From: Dendronalium phyllosphericum CENA369
Lineage (GTDB): Bacteria; Cyanobacteriota; Cyanobacteriia; Cyanobacteriales; Nostocaceae
Reading direction: 5' to 3'
Length of the DNA: 62,429 nt
Assembly: GCF_016056275.1 (NCBI RefSeq)
Contig: NZ_JAECZA010000233.1
Span: forward strand, 1-62,429
This document shows, piece after piece, positions 21,710 to 29,308 of the stretch. Both the position numbers and the translations under genes were made by a program. Below the pieces are notes generated by a model. The model was not told the origin of the DNA, made no database searches, and saw only the letters and a list, made by a program, of their open reading frames with translations. The stretch's first letter is position 1. Each line of letters opens with the position of its first letter.

Positions 21710-22312
21710 ATGGACAGTTCCATCATTTCAGGAAAATCACACCATCCTTCACACGAGCATACCCATGATGAAGAACGCAGCAAGATGTTTGGCTTCATTG
21801 TGTTCTTGCTTTCAGAAACTTTCATTTTTCTCGGTTTTTTTACCGCATATATTGTCTACAAAACAACAAATTCTGACTGGTTGCCTGCTGGTGTTTCTGG
21901 ACTGGAAGTCAGAGATCCGGCAATTAATACAGTGGTTCTTATCTCCAGTAGCTTTGTCATCTACTTGGCAGAACGCGCCCTTGCACGCCACGACTTGATG
22001 AAATTTCGCCAGTTTCTTTTCCTAATGATCGCAATGGGAACTTACTTTTTAGTCGGACAAGCTATCGAGTGGAGTCACCTTTCTTTTGGCTTTACTACAG
22101 GAGTCTTTGGTGGGATGTTCTACTTACTCACAGGCTTCCACGGTTTGCACGTTCTCACTGGCATTTTATTGCAGATACTTGTTTTGGGTCGCTCTTTCAT
22201 CCCTGGTAACTACGACACAGGTCATTTTGGTGTCAATGCTACTTCTATTTTCTGGCACTTTGTTGATGTCATCTGGATTGTTTTGTTTGTTCTGATTTAT
22301 ATCTGGCAATGA
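21710..22312 (+). CDS. coxC: Heme-copper oxidase subunit III, 200 aa
   Basis: Five-helix membrane subunit of the short (bacterial) form. Conserved stretches include FIVFLLSETFIFLGFFTAY, LTGFHGLHVLTG and a C-terminal FWHFVDVIWIVLFVLIYIW. The ATG follows a possible GGAG (TATAGGAGTATTTAAGCA). Last gene of the oxidase operon. Confidence 0.93.
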   Translation: MDSSIISGKSHHPSHEHTHDEERSKMFGFIVFLLSETFIFLGFFTAYIVYKTTNSDWLPAGVSGLEVRDPAINTVVLISSSFVIYLAERALARHDLMKFRQFLFLMIAMGTYFLVGQAIEWSHLSFGFTTGVFGGMFYLLTGFHGLHVLTGILLQILVLGRSFIPGNYDTGHFGVNATSIFWHFVDVIWIVLFVLIYIWQ

Positions 22313-22353
22313 CACTTAGTAGTCTGAAGTTTTGTGCGGAAGATTGCTTTGCA

Positions 22354-22440
22354 GCATAACGCCTCAAATCAGCGGCGGTAGACAATCCCGAACTCAGCAC
22401 CAGTGGCTTTCGACCGTCCGCTGCATTTGAATTATTGGGC
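22354..22440. other. attC-like (integron cassette) recombination site, candidate
   Basis: GCATAAC at the left and ATTGGGC at the right approximate the RYYYAAC/GTTRRRY boxes of attC sites. Between them lie imperfect inverted arms TCAAATCAGCGGCGG (22364-22378) and CCGTCCGCTGCATTTGA (22414-22430), which differ by single unpaired bases as attC arms do. It lies between coxC and a truncated PIN gene. No integrase is seen in the window. Confidence 0.4.
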
Positions 22441-22462
22441 GGCGAGATCGAATTGAATTAAA

Positions 22463-22693
22463 CTACTCACCAGCTTCTAGTTGTTGCAGAACCTCCTCAA
22501 CATTTAAAACAGAAATTAATGTATTTGAAAAATCAGTATCACGAGTGACAACTGCATCCAATCCTTGAGCAACAGCACAAGCTATCTGAACAGCATCTTC
22601 AAAATCAGTCAAACTAGATGAAAATGCTGATTCTAAAACTGCTCGATTAACAGGACAAATCACCATAGCAGTTAGCGTGCCGCGCTTGCTCAA
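22463..22693 (-). pseudogene. PIN-domain toxin C-terminal fragment
   Basis: SLTDFEDAVQIACAVAQGLDAVVTRD is the C-terminal catalytic half of VapC-like PIN ribonucleases, with two of the acidic residues. The N-terminal half with the first Asp is missing and no antitoxin is adjacent. Probably a relic, possibly of a captured cassette next to the attC-like site. Confidence 0.6.
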
Positions 22694-22848
22694 CTAATTG
22701 GAAGAGAAACTGAATGAATCGCAAAGTATGATGGATGTTGCCATTGCCATTGTTTTGAGCCATCATGACTTTTCAATTCTTCAACAGGATTATCAAGTAG
22801 CCAATTCTACTAATTTCTACAAAACTAAGAAGACGTGAGTTTGATGAG

Positions 22849-23916
22849 TTAAAGTTCTTGAGCGAGCTGATACCGATCCAATTCTAGAAACTCAGCGTTC
22901 CACTCCAGAGGTATATCAAGGAACTTATTTCCGATTGTGATGCAACTGTCTAGAAATGGTGTTTCTACTCCAGCTAGGCGAGCTAAAACTTGTAGGGGAA
23001 AACAGCCATAAGGCAGATCCTCAACCAAATAGCGGTGATGAGGGTTATACAGCGTCGTACTGGAGTAGGCTCCAACCTGCTGCATATGTTCATAAAGGGA
23101 CGATGCTGTGGTTCCATATGCAATCTGATAGTGGCTTTTGATATCAATTAAGTTAGGCACTTGCAGTGCTTCACCTACTGCAATGCGATCGCGATCTAGG
23201 TGGTCGATAAGTCCAACAGTTCGACGACCAAGGTTATGATAAGGGTTGTAATCCTCACCAGATTCCCATCTAGCTAATGAAACCAGAAGCAGGGGAAGGT
23301 GGATAATGTCATTAACTTTATTGAGATTAATTTCTAAAACCGAGGTCGCAGCGCATAAATTACTAAAGACAGTTTGGTAAGCGCTCACAATCCGATCTGT
23401 CATAATTTGGTTCTGAGCTGCCACAAAGAACTTGTTAGTAAGCGTACTAATTTTGACTCGATCCTCCGTATTACTGCGACTAACGAACGGAGTATTGTTG
23501 ACATCACCCACAACAGGCAATTGTTCCTCAGTTATTCCCAATCTCTGGAGTTCCTGACAAAAAACTCGACCTGCAAAGCGACTAGCGCAAAAAACCAGAA
23601 CGTTCATTTGAGGATTAACATATTCAGCTAAAATCTTGGCGTAGGGTTCGATGTCTTGACCGCGACAACATATCAATACGTTGAGTGGTAGCTTACCACC
23701 ATTTAGTGCTGCCAACTCATAAATATTATTGGAACAAGCTGCAACTAGATAACTTCCAGGAGAAACCGATCCAATTGAGTTAATGGTTCTTGTCTGGGCA
23801 ACTATAGAAGAACGGCGAGAGAAAAGGTAAACAGTGTATCCTTGATTACTCAAATAAACAGCTGTCGCTAAACCAATGTGTCCTTTGCCTACAACTAAGT
23901 AGCTATTTTGTAGCAT
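22849..23916 (-). CDS. NAD(P)-dependent opine/octopine dehydrogenase family protein, 355 aa
   Basis: Rossmann domain at the N-terminus (YLVVGKGHIGLATAVYL) and an octopine-dehydrogenase C-terminal domain with NDIIHLPLLLVSLARWESGED (catalytic His region) and HRYLVEDLPYG followed by LARLAGVETPFLDSCI. The family reductively joins an amine and a 2-oxoacid, and some members finish opine-type metallophores. I choose the ATG at 23916, just before the Rossmann strand; the frame is open to 24012. No nicotianamine-synthase-like partner is seen here, so a metallophore role is only a suggestion from the metal-uptake context. Confidence 0.75.
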   Translation of the reverse strand: MLQNSYLVVGKGHIGLATAVYLSNQGYTVYLFSRRSSIVAQTRTINSIGSVSPGSYLVAACSNNIYELAALNGGKLPLNVLICCRGQDIEPYAKILAEYVNPQMNVLVFCASRFAGRVFCQELQRLGITEEQLPVVGDVNNTPFVSRSNTEDRVKISTLTNKFFVAAQNQIMTDRIVSAYQTVFSNLCAATSVLEINLNKVNDIIHLPLLLVSLARWESGEDYNPYHNLGRRTVGLIDHLDRDRIAVGEALQVPNLIDIKSHYQIAYGTTASSLYEHMQQVGAYSSTTLYNPHHRYLVEDLPYGCFPLQVLARLAGVETPFLDSCITIGNKFLDIPLEWNAEFLELDRYQLAQEL

Positions 23917-24119
23917 TATCCGAAAACCATAAAAAGGATATCTTAAATTCACCACTCGCATAAAATTTTGTCTGGGCGTTGGTGAATCCAAGTGTGAATT
24001 AGGGACTGACAAATAAATATCCCATTGCTGTTGAAGCTTTTTGATTTGGGGAGGCTCTTAAGGAGGAGAATCTCAATGGTAGTGTTGCATACAGGGATTG
24101 AATAATTATTTATTGGAGT

Positions 24120-24545
24120 TCCCTTATTTATGCACAGGTGTAGCCTGTGTAGCGAAAAGTTGAGCCAGTACGCCCGCAGCAGGTTTCCCGACTTGTACTC
24201 TAAAGTCGAAGCAAGCGATGCATAACGTCTTTGACAAAAGAAACAACTGGCGTTGGAGCGGAAGTTTCTGACCTAGACGCTTTGCGCTGAAACAGTCCTG
24301 TAGGCAGGTTTCCCACTGTAGGGAACTGTTGAACTCGTTCGACGTTCGGCGTTCGCCCTTAGCATTACCAAAGGCTAGCCGTTCTCGTTCGCGTAGCGTC
24401 TCCCCTTGGGAGAAGAGTAGTCGTTCCCCGTTCACCAAAGGTGTTCTTAAAGGGTAAGGGTTCCCGCAGGGTAAGGCTTGCCACAGGCATATATTAGCGT
24501 CGCTAAAGCGACCCTGGAGCGTCACTTTTCAAAACAGACATCGCC
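24120..24545. repeat. GC-rich dispersed repeat block
   Basis: Repeat words of the Nostoc type (GTTCGCGTAGCGTCTCCCC, GGTTCCCGCAGGGTAAGG, TCGCTAAAGCGACCCTGGAG). A 133-codon minus-strand frame across it is repeat-derived and is not called as a gene. Confidence 0.55.
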
Positions 24546-24679
24546 TCAAGCTTACAAGCGTTCTGCGCCTGCATCTGTACATAACTATATTTAAGATAAC
24601 CTACAAAATTGTGGTAGTTTCTGTATCTCTAAATACACTATTTCTGATAAAGTACAAGGAAAAATTTTTTATTCTTTAG

Positions 24680-24711
24680 CAATGATTTTGGCTATATGTA
24701 TGGTATTCTTG
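24680..24711 (+). promoter_or_regulatory. 32-nt V-island motif upstream of vnfR2
   Basis: Reads GCAATGATTTTGGC, then TAT, then ATGTATGGTATTCTT; aligns without gaps to the vnfH and cox copies. 249 bases before vnfR2. The surrounding 24600-24960 is also copied at 46285-46466. Confidence 0.55.
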
Positions 24712-24834
24712 CTAAAAGGAGACAAAAAACAGTAACAAACTAATAAAAAAGTCTGAAATTACTTGACTTCCAACAAAAACAAAAATCTGGTAAGTATACT
24801 GACAAGATGTACGCAAAATTACAAAAGCATTAAC

Positions 24835-24890
24835 AAGACTTCCAGCAGAAAAGGTGCACGTTAAGACTTCCAGCAGAAAAGGTGCACGTT
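24835..24890. repeat. Perfect 28-bp tandem duplication upstream of vnfR2
   Basis: Two identical copies of a 28-base unit (AAGACTTCCAGCAG, then AAAAGGTGCACGTT) stand at 24835-24862 and 24863-24890, 70 bases before vnfR2. The vnfR1 and vnfR3 upstream regions each have only one related copy (GTCTTCCCACAAAAAC and GACTTCCCGCAAAAAC). It may change spacing or number of binding sites. Confidence 0.85.
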
Positions 24891-24960
24891 GAAAGACCTT
24901 GCTATTAATTAGACACTTAAATATGTCTGCTACGGCTTTTTGTAGGAGAGATACAGCCTT

Positions 24961-26253
24961 ATGAAGCAGGATACAAGTATTTGCAATAACCTGAAAGCAA
25001 TTAGGAATCGTCTAGGCATGAGTCAGCAAGAGCTGGCTAATATAGTTGGTGTTACCCGTCAGTCTATTGCTGCTGTGGAAACGGGACAATGCGCGCCTTC
25101 TGTTGCTATTTGCTTGCGTTTAGCTAAGGCACTTGGTTGTCAAGTTGAAGACTTATTCTGGCTAGAAGAGGAGGATTTACCTAAAATTGAGGCAATTCTT
25201 GTTGGTTCGATCCCTAATGTACAGCGATCGCAAGTTAGTCTAGCGCGGATTGGAGATCGATGGATAGCTTATCCCCTATTAGGCAGAGATGCTTTTCGCA
25301 TTGAAATGATTCCATCTGATGGTGAGGTAGTTGCAGCAAGCTATCCCGTTGTAGGGAGTGATACTGGCACAAGCGATAGCAATGTAGGAGCGTCGCCTGT
25401 AAGGGTGGACGGGTTATCTAGCAAAAGCAAACTGCCATTAGCCTCAACAAAAGTGAGGAACGAGCGTCACCCGGAGGGTGAAGTAGAGAGCCAGATAGGT
25501 ACAAACAAAGTCCTGGTTCGGCTTTTGGATGATATAGACAAATTGCACAATACAGTTGCGATTGCTGGTTGTACGCCTGTGCTTTCCCTCTTGGCAAGAG
25601 CAACTGAACGTTGGCATCCACAGCTGCGAGTTCATTATCGTTTTGCCCACAGCATGGCTGCATTGCATAGTCTGTGTCGAGGTGAAGTACATATTGCAGG
25701 AATGCACTTGTACGATCCCCATACTGGCGAACATAACATTCCCTTTGTGCGAAAAGTATTAACAGGTAAGGATGCCGTCTTGATTACTCTTGGGGTTTGG
25801 GAAGAGGGATTGTTAGTTCAACCAGGAAACCCAATGAAAGTTAAAACAGTTTCCGACTTAGTAGAATTTGGAGCAACTGTTGTCACCCATGAAGTGGGTT
25901 CTGGTAATCGGATGCTTTTAGAACGGAAATTTCAAGAGGAACAAGTACCATTGGAGGCTGTGAAAAGACTCGCTCGTATCGTTCACAACCATCAGGAGGT
26001 TGCCTTATCTATAGTCTCAGGAGTCGCTGATGCAGGTATTAGTACGGCATCTATAGCCGCTACCTTTGGGTTGGGATTTATTCCTCTTCATAGTGCGCGA
26101 TACGATTTGGTGATTCTCAAGGAATACTTGGAAGAAGCACCAGTACAGCAGTTTCTCAATATTTTAGGAAATCGGTTAGTGCGATCGCAATTACAAATTC
26201 TCGGCGGTTATGACATCAGCAAGACTGGGGAAGTCGTAGCAAATATTTCATGA
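24961..26253 (+). CDS. vnfR2: VnfR-type repressor, second copy, 430 aa
   Basis: Same architecture as the gene at 10768: XRE HTH (LGMSQQELANIVGVTRQSIAA) and a PBP-like sensor from about residue 180 (VAIAGCTPVLSLLARATERWHP, GEVHIAGMHLYDPHTGEHN). The linker is about 55 residues shorter and contains repeat-derived sequence (around RNERHPEGEVESQ). The start has GGAG eleven bases upstream. In Anabaena both VnfR proteins are needed for full repression by Mo; having two genes plus a third relic in one window is notable. It is followed by a TonB receptor. Confidence 0.88.
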   Translation: MKQDTSICNNLKAIRNRLGMSQQELANIVGVTRQSIAAVETGQCAPSVAICLRLAKALGCQVEDLFWLEEEDLPKIEAILVGSIPNVQRSQVSLARIGDRWIAYPLLGRDAFRIEMIPSDGEVVAASYPVVGSDTGTSDSNVGASPVRVDGLSSKSKLPLASTKVRNERHPEGEVESQIGTNKVLVRLLDDIDKLHNTVAIAGCTPVLSLLARATERWHPQLRVHYRFAHSMAALHSLCRGEVHIAGMHLYDPHTGEHNIPFVRKVLTGKDAVLITLGVWEEGLLVQPGNPMKVKTVSDLVEFGATVVTHEVGSGNRMLLERKFQEEQVPLEAVKRLARIVHNHQEVALSIVSGVADAGISTASIAATFGLGFIPLHSARYDLVILKEYLEEAPVQQFLNILGNRLVRSQLQILGGYDISKTGEVVANIS

Positions 26254-26321
26254 CAATTGTCTGGAAAACAAGATAAATGGTTGATTTCCTACTCAATCTT
26301 GCTTATACTTCGCTATGTAAA

Positions 26322-26341
26322 CTTTACTTGCGGAAGTAAAG
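26322..26341. terminator. 8-bp palindrome after vnfR2
   Basis: CTTTACTT-GCGG-AAGTAAAG, a perfect stem with 4-nt loop, 32 bases before the TonB receptor start. It may end the vnfR2 transcript or be an operator of the receptor gene. No U-run follows. Confidence 0.4.
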
Positions 26342-26373
26342 AATATTGGCATATAGATTAGTAGGAAAGTGGA

Positions 26374-29163
26374 ATGAGCAGTTATTGGGGTGTGTGCAAT
26401 GGGTGTTTGCTAAGTTTCCTAGCAAGTGTTTGCGTCGGTTTTGGCAGTAACCTAGTCAAGCAAGAGCCAACTCTTGCACAGTCCCAAGTAAATAAAGAAG
26501 CAATGCTTGCGGCGGGTTACGCCTACGCATCGGTAGCCAGAAAAACCTCTGTTCAATCTGCTTTAGTCACTAATTGGAAAAGGAAGCGATCGCCGTACCC
26601 CTACGGGGAAGCAAGCTACGCGGAGCGTTCCGCAGTCAAGGCGGCTCCTAAAGGAGGATCGCAAACACTTATATCAGAAGTTCGCCAACTCAATTCTATA
26701 GAACGTCCTTTCACCGATACATCATATTTATTGAGGGTCAACAGAGTAAAGAACTCGATCGCTCAACAAAGTCAACTCACAACTGATGTAGTGTCAGTTA
26801 CAGATGTGAAAGTGAAGACCACCAATAAAGGAATAGAGTTAATTTTAGTTACGGCTAGCTCAGAGAGATTGCAAGTTTTACCGAAGACACAAGGAAATTC
26901 TTACATTGTAGATATTCCCAATACCAAGTTACAGCTTGCCAGTGGAGAGAGTTTTCGACAAGAAAAACCAGTAGCAGGGATTACCGAGGTAACAATTGTA
27001 AATACTGGTAACAACACCTTGCGATTGACGGTTGTGGGGAACCAGAGTCCGCCACAGGTGGAGTTGTTTGATAGTGTTACTGAAGGTCTAGTGTTTGAAG
27101 TGAGTACCACAGCCTCAACTGCACAACAACCAACAACTACGCCTGAGCAAAACCAAGAGCCAATAGAACTATTAGTAACTGGTACTCCAAACACCAGATA
27201 TCAGGTTCCCGATACGACTGTGGGAACTCGGACTAATAGGCGGGTACAGGACATTCCTCAGTCGATTCAGGTGGTTCCTCGACAGAGTTGGCAGGATCAA
27301 GCAGCCGTTAATACCATTGATGCCCTAAGAAGTGTCGGTGTTATCCAAGCCGCTAATTCGCCGACCAATGGTGATGTGTTTACAATTAGAGGTTTTCAAA
27401 CGAGCAATATCCTTCGCAACGGTCTTAAGGACTATACAGCAGGAGCAGTATCAGGACAATCTCAACTTGCTAACATTGAAAGGTTGGAGGTTCTAAGGGG
27501 GCCAGCTTCTGTCCTTTACGGTCAAGGTAATCCGGGTGGTACGATTAACTTTGTTACCAAGCAGCCGTTGAGTGAGCCTTACTTCGCTACCAGTATGACT
27601 TTTGGTAGTTATAGTTTCTATCAACCAACCTTAGATATCTCTGGGCCTCTCAATTCTGACAAAACGCTGCTTTATCGTTTAAATGCTTCCTACATCAGCA
27701 CAGAAAGTTTTGTTGACTTCTTTTACAATCAGCGTTATCTAATTGCACCTGTTTTGAGTTGGCAAATAAGTAAGAATACGAAGCTGACTTTTGAAGGCGA
27801 GTTTCGAGACCAGCAGCAAGCTCATAGAACGGGGCTACCTGCTGTGGGAACTGTCTTGCCGAACCGAAACGGAAAGATTCCGCTCAATGTCAACACATTA
27901 GATGAAGGTGCCATAAACAATCGTCGTTCCATGCTATTGGGCTATAACTTTGAACATCGTTTTAGTGATAATTGGTCTTTGGTGAATGCTTTTAATGTTA
28001 GGTCTTTAAGATATAGAACAGATACTGCTAATCCTGGCTCTTTACGAGCCGATCAACGGAGCATAAACCGCACACGGCAAGACTATCTAGGGCCTGCTGC
28101 CGATGACGAGTATGCTCTAGATAGTCATGTGGTAGGTAAATTTAAAACTGGCAGCTTTCGGCATGAATTAGTTGCTGGTTTTGACTTGTATAGAGACATT
28201 GTTCAGTTCGATCAGACCATGCGGTCTCTTGCTCCTCTAGATTTGTTCAACCCTGTCTACGGTCAATCTCCTGGTAGTATTGTTTCTAGAATTAATCAAA
28301 AAACTAAAAACGATCAGCTCGGTTTTTATGTTCAAGATATAGTCTCACTTACCAATAACCTGAACTTGGTTCTGGGCGGACGCGGAGATTTTGTCGATAA
28401 TCAAGTTACCAATTTTTTAAGGGCAAGTGGCAATCAAAGTCAATCAGACTTTGCATTTAGTCCTCGTGTAGGTCTTGTTTATAAACCTATCCCACCCGTT
28501 TCACTCTATGCCAGCTACAGTCAATCATTTTCCCAGAATATTGGAACTACGTTTGAGGGTGATTTATTTGAACCTAGTCGTGGTACTCAATACGAAGTAG
28601 GAGTTAAAGCTGATTTCTTCGGTGGCAAGCTGTCTTCAACCCTGGCTTTGTATCAACTGACTTTATCCAATATTTTGACGACTGATCCTAATCATCTCAC
28701 CTACTCTATCGCAACAGGAGAGCAACGTAGCCGAGGTGTTGAACTCAACGTTACAGGCGAGATATTGCCAGGCTGGAATGTGATTGCCTCCTATGCTTAT
28801 ACGGATGGACAGGTGACAAAGGATAGCAACCTATCAATTATTGGCAATCAACTAGTAAATGTTCCTGAGAATAGCGCGAGTTTGTGGACGACTTATACCT
28901 TTCCCAAGGGAGATTTGCAAGGGTTAGGGTTTGGCTTGGGTTTATTTTACGTTGGCGATCGGCAGGGGGATCTGAACAACTCGTTCAGTGTACCCAGTTA
29001 TTTACGCCTTGATGCTGCTGTCTACTATCAAATAAATCGCCTTCGCTTCGCACTTAACTTTAAAAATCTGTCCGATGTTCGATACTACACCGCCCGAAAT
29101 ATTAACCTTGTTTATCCTGAAGACCCATTTATTGTGGAGGGAACAGTAAGTTGGGAGTTTTGA
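26374..29163 (+). CDS. TonB-dependent siderophore-type receptor with AMIN domain, 929 aa (copy 1)
   Basis: Outer-membrane receptor for chelated metal. Order: signal peptide; a repeat-derived insert at about residues 45-100; AMIN domain (about 137-245); TonB-box-like IELLVTG (about 262); plug (288-400: DIPQSIQVVPRQSW, VLRGPASVLYGQGNPGGTINFVTKQPL); 22-strand barrel ending in WEF. The first 40 residues closely match the VupA signal peptide (LLSFLASVCVGFGSNLV versus LLSFLAVVCIGFGSNLV), also in DNA, unlike the other receptors here. AGGAAAG precedes the ATG. Start of a receptor-importer cluster that reaches 39972. Confidence 0.93.
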   Translation: MSSYWGVCNGCLLSFLASVCVGFGSNLVKQEPTLAQSQVNKEAMLAAGYAYASVARKTSVQSALVTNWKRKRSPYPYGEASYAERSAVKAAPKGGSQTLISEVRQLNSIERPFTDTSYLLRVNRVKNSIAQQSQLTTDVVSVTDVKVKTTNKGIELILVTASSERLQVLPKTQGNSYIVDIPNTKLQLASGESFRQEKPVAGITEVTIVNTGNNTLRLTVVGNQSPPQVELFDSVTEGLVFEVSTTASTAQQPTTTPEQNQEPIELLVTGTPNTRYQVPDTTVGTRTNRRVQDIPQSIQVVPRQSWQDQAAVNTIDALRSVGVIQAANSPTNGDVFTIRGFQTSNILRNGLKDYTAGAVSGQSQLANIERLEVLRGPASVLYGQGNPGGTINFVTKQPLSEPYFATSMTFGSYSFYQPTLDISGPLNSDKTLLYRLNASYISTESFVDFFYNQRYLIAPVLSWQISKNTKLTFEGEFRDQQQAHRTGLPAVGTVLPNRNGKIPLNVNTLDEGAINNRRSMLLGYNFEHRFSDNWSLVNAFNVRSLRYRTDTANPGSLRADQRSINRTRQDYLGPAADDEYALDSHVVGKFKTGSFRHELVAGFDLYRDIVQFDQTMRSLAPLDLFNPVYGQSPGSIVSRINQKTKNDQLGFYVQDIVSLTNNLNLVLGGRGDFVDNQVTNFLRASGNQSQSDFAFSPRVGLVYKPIPPVSLYASYSQSFSQNIGTTFEGDLFEPSRGTQYEVGVKADFFGGKLSSTLALYQLTLSNILTTDPNHLTYSIATGEQRSRGVELNVTGEILPGWNVIASYAYTDGQVTKDSNLSIIGNQLVNVPENSASLWTTYTFPKGDLQGLGFGLGLFYVGDRQGDLNNSFSVPSYLRLDAAVYYQINRLRFALNFKNLSDVRYYTARNINLVYPEDPFIVEGTVSWEF

Positions 29164-29308
29164 TAGGGCAATAGTGGAATGACACGCTTGAAAAATTAAT
29201 TATTTCCAAGTTAAAAGTCAAAAGAAATATTAAGCTTATCTTTTTCTACTTTCGGTTTTTAACTTTTTATTTTGGGCTTATTTGGTCAATAGTGTGAGGG
29301 TTTGAAGA

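Noticed and set aside
24124-24525. 133-codon minus-strand open frame
   Set aside because: Lies wholly in GC-rich dispersed repeat sequence, has no ribosome site, and its translation resembles the stray frames such repeats give elsewhere in this window.
26254-26373. Fur box upstream of receptor 1
   Set aside because: I found no good GATAATGATAATCATTATC-like site; the only palindrome there is CTTTACTT-GCGG-AAGTAAAG.
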